DNA of 64,000 nucleotides, from the NCBI RefSeq assembly GCF_019429485.1, contig NZ_JAHXZN010000008.1, positions 90,747-154,746 on the forward strand. Reading direction: 5' to 3'. The stretch is from Sphingomonas citri (GTDB lineage: Bacteria; Pseudomonadota; Alphaproteobacteria; Sphingomonadales; Sphingomonadaceae). The position numbers and the translations under genes were made by a program. Positions 18,464 to 27,810 of the stretch are shown piece after piece (position 1 is the first letter of the stretch; each line of letters begins with the position of its first letter). The notes under the pieces are model-generated. The model made no database searches, was not told the DNA's origin, and worked only from the letters and a program-made list of their open reading frames with translations.

Positions 18464-19540
18464 ATGCAGAAGACGAAGACGGCGCTGATCACCGGGATCA
18501 CGGGACAGGATGGATCTTATCTCGCGGCCCTGCTGCTCAGCAAAGGGTACGTCGTTCACGGCATCAAGCGGCGGTCGTCGAGCTTCAACACCGATCGGAT
18601 CGACCATCTCTACCGCGACCCGCACGAAGAACAAGTTCGTCTCTTCCTCCACCACGGCGACCTGACCGACGGCGGCAACCTGATCCGGCTGCTTCAGCAG
18701 ATCGAACCGGACGAGGTCTACAACCTCGCCGCGCAGAGCCACGTCGCCGTGTCGTTCGAGCAGCCAGAATATACCGCCGACGTCAACGCATTGGGTACCC
18801 TTCGGCTGCTGGAGGCGATCCGCGCGCTCGGACTGGCGCGGCGTACGCGCTTTTACCAGGCGTCCACCTCGGAGCTGTACGGCCTGGTCCAAGAGGTGCC
18901 GCAGCGCGAGACGACCCCCTTCTACCCGCGCTCGCCCTATGCCGTGGCCAAGATGTTCGCCTATTGGACGGTCGTCAACTACCGTGAAGCATACGATATT
19001 TTTGCTTGCAACGGAATTCTCTTTAATCATGAGTCCCCGGTCCGCGGCGAAAATTTCGTAACGCGCAAGATCACGCGCGGTGCGGCACGGATCAAGTTGG
19101 GTCTGCAGGACTGTCTCTACCTCGGCAACATGGACGCGCGACGCGATTGGGGCCACGCACGCGATTACGTCGAGATGCAGTGGCGCATGCTCCAGCAGGA
19201 TCGTCCGCGCGATTTCGTGATTGCCACGGGGGTACAGCATACGGTGCGTGACTTCGTCGGTGCGACGTTTAGAGAACTCGGCATGCCACTCACGTGGCAG
19301 GGCGAGGGTTTGGATGAAGTCGCGCTCGACGACACCGGCCGTCGCATCGTCGCGGTTGATCCGCGCTACTTTCGTCCCACTGAGGTCGAGACGCTGCTGG
19401 GCGACCCGACACTGGCGCACGAGGCGTTGGGTTGGCAGCCCAGCACCAGTTTCGATGAACTCGTGCGCGAGATGGTCGCGTCTGATCGCCGCGGCGCCGA
19501 ACGCGAGGCACTGCTGCGCCAGCACGGTCTGCATAGCTGA
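18464..19540 (+). CDS. gmd: GDP-mannose 4,6-dehydratase
   Basis: The start is ATG 18464, which begins the conserved N-terminus; the open frame back to 18323 has no homologous sequence. The 358-residue product is an extended short-chain dehydrogenase. The NADP-binding GITGQDGS lies at residues 11-18, the GMD-specific RRSSSFNTDRI near 36, and the catalytic STSELYG and Y159-x3-K163 (YAVAK) follow. ILFNHESPVRGENFVTRKIT is the GMD substrate loop. It converts GDP-D-mannose to GDP-4-keto-6-deoxymannose, precursor of GDP-rhamnose, fucose, perosamine or branched 6-deoxy sugars. The gap to the preceding gene is 144 bp, larger than elsewhere in the operon, so an internal promoter is possible. Confidence 0.95.
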   Translation: MQKTKTALITGITGQDGSYLAALLLSKGYVVHGIKRRSSSFNTDRIDHLYRDPHEEQVRLFLHHGDLTDGGNLIRLLQQIEPDEVYNLAAQSHVAVSFEQPEYTADVNALGTLRLLEAIRALGLARRTRFYQASTSELYGLVQEVPQRETTPFYPRSPYAVAKMFAYWTVVNYREAYDIFACNGILFNHESPVRGENFVTRKITRGAARIKLGLQDCLYLGNMDARRDWGHARDYVEMQWRMLQQDRPRDFVIATGVQHTVRDFVGATFRELGMPLTWQGEGLDEVALDDTGRRIVAVDPRYFRPTEVETLLGDPTLAHEALGWQPSTSFDELVREMVASDRRGAEREALLRQHGLHS

Positions 19541-19545
19541 CGATC

Positions 19546-21036
19546 GTGACGAGCGGTCGGAATTTTATCGCCGGGGTGGCGAGCTCCGGCTGGACCGCGC
19601 TGATCGGCCTACTCGTGGTACCGTGGTATATCCGCTACCTCGGGATCGAAGCCTATGGGATGATCGGCGTTCACCTGACGCTGCAGAGCCTCTTCGTGCT
19701 GCTCGATCTCGGCCTCTCCCCCGCAGTCAGCCGCGAGGTCGCTCGCGCCGGAGTCAGCGGCCACATGGCCGCGGCGCGGCGCCTCGTCCACTCCATGTCT
19801 GTCCTCTTCGTCGTCGGGGGCTGTCTGGTCGCGGCGCTTCTGGCCGCGATGGCGCCGTGGATCGCGCGCAATTGGCTTCACGCTGGATCGCTGCCCACTG
19901 GTCAGGTCACGTTGGCGCTCGCGCTCAGCGCGGTCACCGTCGGGCTGCGCTGGCCCTCGACGCTGTACACCGGCGTGCTGAACGGCACCCGTCGGATCGA
20001 CCTGGCCAGCGCGATCACCATCGCGACGACGACGTTGGGCAACGGCGGGGCCGTCGCGGTGCTGGCCTTTATCGAGCCCTCACTTCGCGCTTTCTTTCTC
20101 TGGCAGGCGGCCGTCGGGCTGCTCCACTCGCTCGCCATGCGCCATGCCGCGCGACGGGCGATCGGCCAGGACGCGACCGATCGCTTCGACTGGACGGCGA
20201 TCCGATCGATATGGCGCTTCTCGGCCGGGATGGCGGGCGTGGCGGCGACCGGGATCGTGTTCTCGCAGATCGACAAGGTCGTATTGATGCGCACCGCCAC
20301 GCTGGTGCAGGTCGGGCATTACACGATCGCCACCGCACTCACGAGCATCCTCTACCGGCTGATCACGCCGGCGTTCAACGTGGTTTATCCGCAGTTCTGC
20401 TCGTTGGTAGAGGCGGGTTCCGAGCACGAGCTGTCGCGTCAATATCACTCGTCGACGCGCTTGTTCCTGTCACTGATCCTCCCCGCTGCGATGTGCATCG
20501 TCGTCGGCGCTCCGAGCATTCTCACGCTGTGGGTGCATGACCCGATGATCGTGCAGCAGACGTCGCTGATCGTCGTGCTGCTCTGTCTCGGCACCGCAGC
20601 GCACTGCATCATGTACTTTCCTTACGCGCTGCAACTCGCCATGGGGAATACGACGTTGCCGCTGACGATCAACCTATGCCTGTCCCTCGTGTTCCTCCCG
20701 CTGGTCATCGTCCTGGCGCTCGCTCGCGGCGCGTTCGGTGTCGCCGCCGCCTGGCTGGTACTTCACTTATGCTATGTCGTGCTCGGCACCTGGCTGACGC
20801 ACCGGCATATCCTGCCCGGCGAGGGGCGGCGATGGGCGACGAAGGCGGTCGGGCCCCCTCTTGCCATTTCAGTCGCTTTCGGGTTTGCAGCGGCGGCGGT
20901 GATACCGATCGCGGGCAGCGACGTGATGCGTCTGCTGGTGAGCTTGGTCGGTGCGGCGGGAGCAGCGGCGACGAATGTGCTGCTGATGCCGGAAGGGCGG
21001 CTCTTGATGAGGCGCGCCAGGGCTGGACTGACATAG
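19546..21036 (+). CDS. Wzx-type polysaccharide flippase (MOP superfamily)
   Basis: The 496-residue protein starts at GTG 19546, 5 bp after gmd. It has about 12-14 hydrophobic helices in the MOP/PST arrangement. The N-terminal FIAGVASSGWTALIGLLVVP is followed by IRYLGIEAYGMIGVHLTLQS, the signature of polysaccharide flippases (start of the first membrane pair, Gly-x-Glu-x-Tyr-Gly). It should flip the completed undecaprenyl-diphosphate-linked repeat unit to the periplasm. It is the only flippase in the locus, which argues for a Wzx/Wzy-dependent pathway, with the Wza/Wzc pair encoded on the minus strand. Confidence 0.9.
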   Translation: MTSGRNFIAGVASSGWTALIGLLVVPWYIRYLGIEAYGMIGVHLTLQSLFVLLDLGLSPAVSREVARAGVSGHMAAARRLVHSMSVLFVVGGCLVAALLAAMAPWIARNWLHAGSLPTGQVTLALALSAVTVGLRWPSTLYTGVLNGTRRIDLASAITIATTTLGNGGAVAVLAFIEPSLRAFFLWQAAVGLLHSLAMRHAARRAIGQDATDRFDWTAIRSIWRFSAGMAGVAATGIVFSQIDKVVLMRTATLVQVGHYTIATALTSILYRLITPAFNVVYPQFCSLVEAGSEHELSRQYHSSTRLFLSLILPAAMCIVVGAPSILTLWVHDPMIVQQTSLIVVLLCLGTAAHCIMYFPYALQLAMGNTTLPLTINLCLSLVFLPLVIVLALARGAFGVAAAWLVLHLCYVVLGTWLTHRHILPGEGRRWATKAVGPPLAISVAFGFAAAAVIPIAGSDVMRLLVSLVGAAGAAATNVLLMPEGRLLMRRARAGLT

Positions 21037-21040
21037 GATT

Positions 21041-21835
21041 ATGAGGGTCGTGGCAGAGCAATTTTACGGGCAGTTCGGTGAGGACCGGCTGCTGGCCGAC
21101 ATGTTCCGCGACGGCGGCGCCGGCGTGTGCGTCGACGTCGGCGCCAACGACGGCGTCACGGGCAGCGTCAGCCTCTATTTCGAGCGGATCGGCTGGCGCT
21201 GCGTGCTCGTCGAGCCCAATCCCGACCTTTGCGCCCGGCTACGAAGGGAACGCGCTTCCTTCCTGTTCGAGGGCGCCGCCTCAGCGGCGCGCGGCACGAC
21301 CACGCTGATGCTGGCGGAGGGCGCCGATCTGTCTCACGCGGTCTCCAGTATCGAACCCGGTGCGCGCGACGGGATACGGCGGCAGGGCCTCACGGTGCGC
21401 GAGGTGGCGGTGGCCACGGCGCCGCTCGACGAGATCCTGGAGCAGGCCGGCGTCGCGCCGGGCGAGATCGCCTTCGTCTCCATCGACGTGGAGGGCCACG
21501 AGGCGGCAGTGCTGGCAGGCTTCAACTTGGCGCGCTGGCGCCCGCGCGTGCTGATCATCGAGGACAATTCGATCTTCTTCGGCAACGGCCTACGCGGGCT
21601 CCTGGAGCGGCAGGGCTACGTCCGCTTCCGACGCACCGGTGTGAACGACTGGTATGCCGCGCGCGGCGACGCGGTCGCAGGGGAGCGGCCGGAGCAGGCC
21701 TATCGCACCTCGATGGTGCGCGCGCGCGGTCTGATGATCCGACGCAACCTCTCCGATCGATTGTTGGCACTCCCCGGAGTCGGGGGCGCGATTGGCCACG
21801 TTCTGCGCTCGTTGCGGGGGCAATCGAGTGACTGA
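21041..21835 (+). CDS. FkbM family methyltransferase
   Basis: The 264-residue class I methyltransferase shows QFGEDRLLADMF near the start, the SAM-binding motif GVCVDVGANDGVTGSVSLYF (about 27-46), VLVEPNPDL as the acidic strand-2 motif, and IAFVSIDVEGHEAAVLAGF, the FkbM hallmark. These enzymes O-methylate sugars or polyketides; here the likely target is a hydroxyl on the EPS repeat unit or its lipid-linked precursor. It starts 4 bp after the flippase stop and overlaps the following glycosyltransferase by 8 bp, so it belongs to the same transcript. Confidence 0.9.
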   Translation: MRVVAEQFYGQFGEDRLLADMFRDGGAGVCVDVGANDGVTGSVSLYFERIGWRCVLVEPNPDLCARLRRERASFLFEGAASAARGTTTLMLAEGADLSHAVSSIEPGARDGIRRQGLTVREVAVATAPLDEILEQAGVAPGEIAFVSIDVEGHEAAVLAGFNLARWRPRVLIIEDNSIFFGNGLRGLLERQGYVRFRRTGVNDWYAARGDAVAGERPEQAYRTSMVRARGLMIRRNLSDRLLALPGVGGAIGHVLRSLRGQSSD

Positions 21836-22868
21836 GCCGCTGCTCTCGATCTGTATGGCGACGTTCAAACGCGGCAACTTCATCGCGGCGACGCTCGACA
21901 CGATCCTCCCGCAGCTTCGGCCCGACGTCGAGCTGATCGTCGTTGACGGCGCCTCGCCCGATGACACCCCTGCGGTGATGTCAAGCTACACGCGTGACTG
22001 GCCGCAGTTGCGCTACGTTCGCGAGGAGACGAACTCGGGGGTAGACGCCGACTATGACAAAGCGGTCGGCTATGCGCGCGGCCGATATGTCTGGCTGATG
22101 ACCGACGACGACCTGCTCAAGGACGGTGCCGTCGACCGGGTGCTCGGCTTGCTCGACGAAGATCCCGACTTGCTGGTCGTAGACGCCGAGATCCTGGATG
22201 TCCGTTGCGCGGCGATGCTGCAGACCCGGCGTTTCGGATTCTCGGGGATACGCCGCTATGGCGCGGATGACGGGAACGCCTTTCTCGCCGACGCCGGCGA
22301 TGTGCTGTCGTTTATCGGTGGCACCGTGATCCGTCGCTCGTTGTGGCTGAGCCGCGCGCGCCAGCCTTATTATGGCTCCCTCTTCATCCATGTCGGCGTC
22401 ATCTTTCAGGCGCCGATCGAGCGCGTGATCCTGCTCGGCGAACCGCTGATCCAGATCCGCTTCGGCAATGCGATGTGGAGCGCGCGCGGGTTCGAGATCT
22501 GGATGTTTATGTGGCCCGAGATGATCTGGCGTTTCCCAGGTTTCTCCGATGCCGCCAAGGCCGCGGTCACCCCTGTCCGACCGTGGCAGATCCCGCGTAA
22601 GATGCTCGGCTTCCGCGCCAATGGCTCGTACGACCTTGGCCAATACCGGCGCTTCTTCGGCGGGCGGCGCGTCGGCGTTTGGCGCCTCGGTCTGCTCGCG
22701 CTCGCACTGCTGCCGGGTCGCCTCGCGAACGTGCTCGCGCTGTCGTTCCTGCTCGCCATGCGCGGGCGTTACCGACCGGCCTGCTATGCGCTCGCCTGGA
22801 ACAGCCGCTTCGCGAGCGCGCTCAGCCGCCGTATGGCGGCGCAATCTCCGTCAAAGCATCCGGCGTGA
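21828..22868 (+). CDS. Family 2 glycosyltransferase
   Basis: The start is set at GTG 21828, inside the end of the FkbM gene, because the GT-A fold begins immediately after it (LLSICMATFKRGNFIAATLD). The 346-residue protein has the nucleotide-binding VVDGASPDDT and the divalent-metal motif as TDDDLLKDGA, both typical of GT2. The C-terminal part is hydrophobic (LGLLALALLPGRLANVLALS) and may associate with the membrane. It would add one sugar of the repeat unit on the cytoplasmic side. Its stop codon overlaps the ATG of the next gene (TGATG). Confidence 0.88.
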   Translation: MTEPLLSICMATFKRGNFIAATLDTILPQLRPDVELIVVDGASPDDTPAVMSSYTRDWPQLRYVREETNSGVDADYDKAVGYARGRYVWLMTDDDLLKDGAVDRVLGLLDEDPDLLVVDAEILDVRCAAMLQTRRFGFSGIRRYGADDGNAFLADAGDVLSFIGGTVIRRSLWLSRARQPYYGSLFIHVGVIFQAPIERVILLGEPLIQIRFGNAMWSARGFEIWMFMWPEMIWRFPGFSDAAKAAVTPVRPWQIPRKMLGFRANGSYDLGQYRRFFGGRRVGVWRLGLLALALLPGRLANVLALSFLLAMRGRYRPACYALAWNSRFASALSRRMAAQSPSKHPA

Positions 22869-23848
22869 TGCCTCGCACCGCGCTGATATTCGGTATCGCC
22901 GGGCAGGACGGCTCCTATCTCGCAGAGCTGTTGCTCGGTGAGGGCTATCGCGTCGTCGGCACGTCGCGCGATCCGTCCTCCGCGCGCGCGCGCCTTGGCG
23001 CGAGCGGCTGCGGCGCGGCGGAGTTGACTGATGTGGACCTGCACAGCACGGCCGCGATCGCGGCGCTCGTCGACCGCTTCTGCCCGGACGAGATCTACAA
23101 TTTCGCCGCCTTCTCGACCGGCTCGGGGATGCACGATCGGCCCGTCGAGATCGCCGAGATCAACGGAGTTCTGGTCGCCCGCGTGCTCGACGCGATCCGG
23201 GGCGCCCCGACCCGTTTCTGTCAGGCGTCGAGTAGCGAGATGTTTGGTATCGCGCGAACCAGCCCGCAAGACGAGCACACCACCTTCACCCCACGCAGCC
23301 CCTATGGTGCGGCGAAGCTGCTGGCGCATCAGCTGATCGGCATGGCGCGGCAGCGCGACCGGACGTTCGCCTGCTCCGCCATTCTTTTCAACCATGAGAG
23401 TGAGCGCCGCCCTGCCGCCTTCGTCACGCGCAAGATCACGCGCGCGGCCGCCGCCATCGCGGTGGGAGCGACGGACGAGCTGGTCCTCGGCGATCTCGAG
23501 GCGCGGCGTGACTGGAGCCATGCCGCCGACATCGTGCGCGCCATGGCGCTGATGCTGCGAGCCGACCAGCCGGATGATTATGTCGTCGCGAGCGGCGAGA
23601 CGCACTCGGTTGCCGAATTGTGTGAGATCGCCTTTGCTCATGTCGGGCTGGACTGGAACCGGCACGTCCGCGTCGACCCGGCGTTGCGGCGATCACCCGA
23701 CGGCGCCCAGCTGATGGGTGACGCGCGGCGCGCGCGCACCCGCCTCGGCTGGGCACCACGCATAGGATTTCAGACGATGATCAAGAACATGGTGGATGCC
23801 GACCTGCTCGCCTTGCGGGCAGGCATTCAAGAAGGGAAGATGGCGTGA
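22868..23848 (+). CDS. Second GDP-mannose 4,6-dehydratase-like SDR enzyme
   Basis: The start is ATG 22868 in a TGATG junction; the frame back to 22679 only shadows the glycosyltransferase. The 326-residue product keeps GIAGQDGSYLAELLLGEGYR, the catalytic SSSEMFG and Y-x3-K in SPYGAAK, and the GMD-like ILFNHESERR then FVTRKITRAA. The GMD-specific RRSSSFNT block after the Rossmann motif is replaced by TSRDPSSARARLGA, and the protein is about 30 residues shorter than Gmd encoded at 18464. It is a diverged paralogue and may act on a different NDP-sugar, or serve as a reductase or epimerase after Gmd. Activity cannot be fixed from sequence. Confidence 0.82.
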   Translation: MPRTALIFGIAGQDGSYLAELLLGEGYRVVGTSRDPSSARARLGASGCGAAELTDVDLHSTAAIAALVDRFCPDEIYNFAAFSTGSGMHDRPVEIAEINGVLVARVLDAIRGAPTRFCQASSSEMFGIARTSPQDEHTTFTPRSPYGAAKLLAHQLIGMARQRDRTFACSAILFNHESERRPAAFVTRKITRAAAAIAVGATDELVLGDLEARRDWSHAADIVRAMALMLRADQPDDYVVASGETHSVAELCEIAFAHVGLDWNRHVRVDPALRRSPDGAQLMGDARRARTRLGWAPRIGFQTMIKNMVDADLLALRAGIQEGKMA

Positions 23849-25083
23849 CGGATCCGATCAAAGCATGTCGCATCTGCGGCAACGAGCGGCTGGAGCCGGT
23901 CCTTGACCTCGGCGAGCAGCGCCTGACGGGCACCTTCCCGCGCGGGGAGGATTTTGAGCTGACCGGCGGCCCGCTCGTTCTGGTCAAATGCGTCGGCGAC
24001 GACACCTGCGGACTGGTCCAGCTCGACCGCAGCTATGACCTTGAAGAGATGTATGGCGAGAACTACGGCTATCGCTCAGGTCTGAACCAGAGCATGGTCA
24101 AGCATCTAGAGGCCAAGGTCCGCCGTATCACCGATCTCGACCTGATCCGCCCGGGCGACCTGATCGTCGACATCGGCAGCAACGATGGCACCACGCTGGG
24201 TTTCTACCCGGCGGACGGCGTGACACTGGTCGGCATCGACCCTACGGCGGCGAAGTTCCACCAATATTACAAGCCTCACGTCGATGTCATTCCCGACTTC
24301 TTCACGGAGCGTCTCGTCCGCGAACGCTTCCCCGGCCGCAAGGCGCGTGTGGTCACGTCCTTCTCGATGTTCTACGACCTGGAGGACCCGCTCGCTTTCA
24401 TGCGCGAGATCGAAGGGATCCTGGAGGACGACGGCGTCTGGGTGTTCGAGCAGAGCTATCTGCCGACCATGCTCGCGCGCAATTCCTACGACACGGTTTG
24501 CCACGAGCATATCGAGTTCTACGCGCTCCGGCAGATACACTGGATGGCGGAACGTGCCGGCCTGGCGATCCGCGACGTCGAGTTCAACGACGTCAACGGC
24601 GGCAGTTTCTCGGTGACGGCGGGCAAGGCCGATGGCGCGCCGCTGCCTGCCACGGTCGCGGCTCTGCTCAGCCGGGAGGAGAGCGACGGCATCAACTCGC
24701 TCGAGGTCTACCATCGCTTCGCCGAGCGCACCCGTCGACTGCGTGAGGAACTCACCGCCTTCGTCGCCGCAGCGCGCGCGGAGGGCAAGACGGTCGCCGC
24801 GCTCGGCGCTTCGACCAAGGGCAACGTGCTGCTGCAATATTGTCAGCTTAGTCCCGATACGATCACGGCCGTCGGCGAGGTCAACCCGGATAAGTTCGGC
24901 TGCGTGACGCCGGGAACCTGGATCCCGATTGTTCCGCAGGAGCAGCTGCTCGGCGACAAGACCGACTATCTGCTCGTGCTGCCGTGGCATTTCCGCGACT
25001 TCTTCGTGGCGTCGCGTGAGCTCGCCGGGAATACGCTGCTATTCCCCCTCCCAGAGCTCGAGGTGGTGCCGCCGCGGGCGTGA
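23845..25083 (+). CDS. Sugar C-methyltransferase (NDP-hexose C-methyltransferase type)
   Basis: GTG 23845 overlaps the previous stop by 4 bp (GTGA). The 412-residue protein has the three-part layout of TylC3/NovU-like enzymes. The N-terminal zinc-binding domain shows CRICGNERLEPVLDLGEQ and a second cysteine pair near CVGDDTC. The SAM-binding domain shows LIVDIGSNDGTTLGFYP. The C-terminal domain shows GASTKGNVLLQYC. FEQSYLPTML and DTVCHEHIEFYALRQI are the family's active-site strings. It should transfer a methyl group to a ring carbon of an NDP-4-keto-6-deoxysugar, giving a branched sugar. It sits directly after the Gmd paralogue, suggesting consecutive steps. Confidence 0.9.
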   Translation: MTDPIKACRICGNERLEPVLDLGEQRLTGTFPRGEDFELTGGPLVLVKCVGDDTCGLVQLDRSYDLEEMYGENYGYRSGLNQSMVKHLEAKVRRITDLDLIRPGDLIVDIGSNDGTTLGFYPADGVTLVGIDPTAAKFHQYYKPHVDVIPDFFTERLVRERFPGRKARVVTSFSMFYDLEDPLAFMREIEGILEDDGVWVFEQSYLPTMLARNSYDTVCHEHIEFYALRQIHWMAERAGLAIRDVEFNDVNGGSFSVTAGKADGAPLPATVAALLSREESDGINSLEVYHRFAERTRRLREELTAFVAAARAEGKTVAALGASTKGNVLLQYCQLSPDTITAVGEVNPDKFGCVTPGTWIPIVPQEQLLGDKTDYLLVLPWHFRDFFVASRELAGNTLLFPLPELEVVPPRA

Positions 25084-25090
25084 GGAAGCG

Positions 25091-26050
25091 ATGATCCGGG
25101 TCGTCATGTGCGCGCATAACGGCGCGCACTTCCTCGAGGCGCAACTCGCGTCGATCATGGAGCAGCAGCTACCGGTCGACCGGGTCCATGTGTTCGACTT
25201 CGCCTCGACCGACGCGACGCGGTCGTTGCTGGCGGGCCTCGCGCCCCGGTGGCCCAGGCTAGACGTCCGGTTGGTCGACCATGCCCCCGGTGTGACGCTG
25301 TCGTTTCGCCACGCGCTCGCGGAGATCGTGCCGCGCTGCGCCGACGACGACCTCGTGTTCCTCAGTGATCAAGACGACGTCTGGCTGCCGCAGAAGACGG
25401 CCCGAATGGCTGCCCGGGTGGCCGCCGCGCGACGCGGCGTCGACGACCGGATCCTCGCCTTCCACGACGTTATCCTCTGCGACGCCGAGTTGCGCGAGCT
25501 GCGGCCAAGTTTCTACGAAGGTCGTCCGTTCCGATTGCCGCGGGACCTCGAGCCGGCTCGACTGATGATCGCTAGTCCGGTGATCGGCCACACGATCGCA
25601 GCCACCCCGGCACTCCTCGCGCTCATGCTGGAGCATCAGCGGCTCGAACACTATGTGATGCACGATTGGGCGCTGGTGCTGCTCGCCACGTACCTCGGCC
25701 GCGTCGAGTTCGAACCCGAACGACTCGGGCTCTACCGCCAGCATGACAGCAACGTGCTGGGCGCCGGGCGTCGACGCTCCGCGATCGGTTACGTGCGGCG
25801 CGCGGCGACGTTGTCGCGGGCGGTCAACGTCCAGGCGCGAGCGTTCATCGCCGATCTCCCCGTCGCCGCCGCGGTGGTGAACGAGCGGGCCGACCGCTCG
25901 CCACTGCCCGGGCGTGGTCCGCTCGCGTGGCGCCTCGGCGTCGCGATGGCGACACATGGCCCGACGATATGGCATCGTGCGCTCGGCTTGACCCAGTTGC
26001 GCTACCTCGTCCCGTTCTGGCGTGACGCCGGCGCGCGCGATGGATCCTGA
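25091..26050 (+). CDS. Family 2 glycosyltransferase
   Basis: ATG 25091 is chosen because the GT-A domain starts right there (MIRVVMCAHNGAHFLEAQLA) and AGGAAG lies 5-10 bp upstream; the open frame back to 24929 shadows the methyltransferase. The 319-residue protein shows VHVFDFASTDATRS as the nucleotide-binding strand and FLSDQDDVWLPQK, the SDQDDVW variant of the DxD motif typical of rhamnosyltransferase-like GT2 enzymes. HDWALVLLATYLG is a typical acceptor-side string. It is a plausible rhamnosyl or deoxyhexosyl transferase given rmlA-D further on, but the donor is not proven. Confidence 0.88.
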   Translation: MIRVVMCAHNGAHFLEAQLASIMEQQLPVDRVHVFDFASTDATRSLLAGLAPRWPRLDVRLVDHAPGVTLSFRHALAEIVPRCADDDLVFLSDQDDVWLPQKTARMAARVAAARRGVDDRILAFHDVILCDAELRELRPSFYEGRPFRLPRDLEPARLMIASPVIGHTIAATPALLALMLEHQRLEHYVMHDWALVLLATYLGRVEFEPERLGLYRQHDSNVLGAGRRRSAIGYVRRAATLSRAVNVQARAFIADLPVAAAVVNERADRSPLPGRGPLAWRLGVAMATHGPTIWHRALGLTQLRYLVPFWRDAGARDGS

Positions 26051-26085
26051 AGGGCGCCCGCCCGAATTGCGAACGACGGAGCGAG

Positions 26086-27771
26086 ATGATGTGGGATCCT
26101 CTACGAGCAACGCGCCGCTCGATCGTCACCGGCTTCCTCGGCGGCGTACCCGCCGCGCCGACGCTCTCCTCGGCGGCGCTCGGTCCGGCAACGCCGATGG
26201 GTCATAGCGGCCGCGACATTGCCTCGGTGCGCGAGTTCGGCGCCATCGGGGACGGTGTGACCGACGACAGCGCGGCGTTTCGCCGCGCCCTCGCCGCCAC
26301 GCGCTACCTGTTCGTCCCGCCCGGTCGTTACCGCTTGGGCAGCGCGGTGAAGCTCGGGAGCGGACAGCGTATCGTCGGCACCGGCAAGTCGGCGTGGGAA
26401 CCCTACGATGAGGCCGCCTTTCCGACTGTCGTGCGCTCCGAGATACTGGTCGACGGGACGCTCGCCTTCGACGCGACTGGCAGCAACAGCAGCACCATCG
26501 AGGGCATCGCGATCAAGGCGATCGGCGGCCGCCAATCGCGCTGGGGCTGGCCCGCGGGACAGCAGAAGGGCGCGGTCGGCGTCGATATCACCGGGTCCTC
26601 GCAATTCGAGGCGCGCGACGTCTCCTTTCATGGCCTGGACGTCGCGATCGACGCGAATCAGCGCGCCGGTTCCCCCGACACCCAGATGCCGAGCATTAGC
26701 GACTGGTCCGCGAGCGATTGTCGCCGCGTCTTTCGCTTCGGCACGCCCACCTCAAAGGTCTACACCGTCCGTGACGCGCGTATCGGCGAGGCGATCGTTT
26801 CGATCCACTGTGATGGCGTGGTCGAGGCGCACCGATGCGACGGGTTGCGGCTCGAGAACCTGCGCCTGTTCCACGGGAGCGGCACGCCCATCTATATGCG
26901 CGAGACGACGTTCATCACGCTGAACGCCGTGACCGTCTTCGAGAGCGGCGGCGACCAGATCGTCCTGGAGGATTGCTCCAATGTCTCCGCCGCAGGGCTA
27001 TTACTCGCCCGCGCCGGCGCCTTCCGCGGCGAACCGCCCTATCCGCAGCACGTCGCACTGACGCTGAATCGCTGTCGCGACGTGCATCTCTCCACCGAGA
27101 TCCAAGAGCCGAGCGGCGGCGCCATCGCGGTGAACGGGTGCAGCAACGTCGATCTCGCCTGCGCCGTCGGCGTGCCCTTCTGGCGCACGGGCAATCAGAA
27201 CCTGCTGTCGGGTGCGGCGACGATCCGGGACAGCATCGCAGTCCACGTCCAGGGCTCCTTCGGCGGCCTCGGCCGTGATTATTGGGTGTCCGTGTGGGCC
27301 GATGCCGCAAGTGCGCAGACCCTCTCCGGCTCCGTCGCCAGCGATCGCTCGATCGGCGTCTTCCGCGCCGCCGCGCTGCAGCAGCAGGGCGGTTACATCT
27401 TTCGCTTGCCCGACGCGGTCGCGTTAGCGCCGCGACAGACGCGCCGCTTCCGCACGCTCCGGCTGTTCGTGCCGGCCGGCAGGGTCGCGAAGGCGCGCTC
27501 GATCGAGATTGCCTCTTACCCGATCGAGCTGGCCGCGGCGCCGGTCAACGCGCGGCAGATGGTGATCTGCACCGCCGCCGCGGACGTGCTGGGCGAGGGT
27601 CCCGCGCGGGCCGTGCTCGGCACGGTTACCGAGCAGGACCATGTGCTCTATGACAATCGCGAGGGCGTGGCGGGCTGGTACTCGGTCGATTTGGCGCTGC
27701 GCAATCCGACCGACCGCGCAGTCGAGGTGCCGGCCGACACGGTCATCGCGCTTTCGACGGTGGTGATCTAG
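26086..27771 (+). CDS. Secreted pectate-lyase-3-like beta-helix protein
   Basis: The 561-residue protein begins with a Tat-like leader (RATRRSIVTGFLGG then an Ala-rich stretch, about 35 residues). At residue ~47 starts SVREFGAIGDGVTDDSAAF, the hallmark of the Pectate_lyase_3/glycosyl hydrolase 28-like N-terminus, followed by YLFVPPGRYRLGS. The middle carries right-handed beta-helix rungs ending in short hydrophobics. No clear catalytic triad could be picked out. It may be a polysaccharide lyase or hydrolase that trims the polymer, or a structural beta-helix. Start ATG 26086 lies 35 bp after the glycosyltransferase and is the last gene of this transcript before a convergent gene. Confidence 0.78.
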   Translation: MMWDPLRATRRSIVTGFLGGVPAAPTLSSAALGPATPMGHSGRDIASVREFGAIGDGVTDDSAAFRRALAATRYLFVPPGRYRLGSAVKLGSGQRIVGTGKSAWEPYDEAAFPTVVRSEILVDGTLAFDATGSNSSTIEGIAIKAIGGRQSRWGWPAGQQKGAVGVDITGSSQFEARDVSFHGLDVAIDANQRAGSPDTQMPSISDWSASDCRRVFRFGTPTSKVYTVRDARIGEAIVSIHCDGVVEAHRCDGLRLENLRLFHGSGTPIYMRETTFITLNAVTVFESGGDQIVLEDCSNVSAAGLLLARAGAFRGEPPYPQHVALTLNRCRDVHLSTEIQEPSGGAIAVNGCSNVDLACAVGVPFWRTGNQNLLSGAATIRDSIAVHVQGSFGGLGRDYWVSVWADAASAQTLSGSVASDRSIGVFRAAALQQQGGYIFRLPDAVALAPRQTRRFRTLRLFVPAGRVAKARSIEIASYPIELAAAPVNARQMVICTAAADVLGEGPARAVLGTVTEQDHVLYDNREGVAGWYSVDLALRNPTDRAVEVPADTVIALSTVVI

Positions 27772-27810
27772 ATTCTGTACTCGAGGCGCCAGCGCCGCGC
27801 GGCCGAGTCG

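Noticed and set aside
18155..19534. 459-codon minus-strand frame opposite gmd
   Set aside because: Shadow of gmd, whose full catalytic motif set is on the plus strand.
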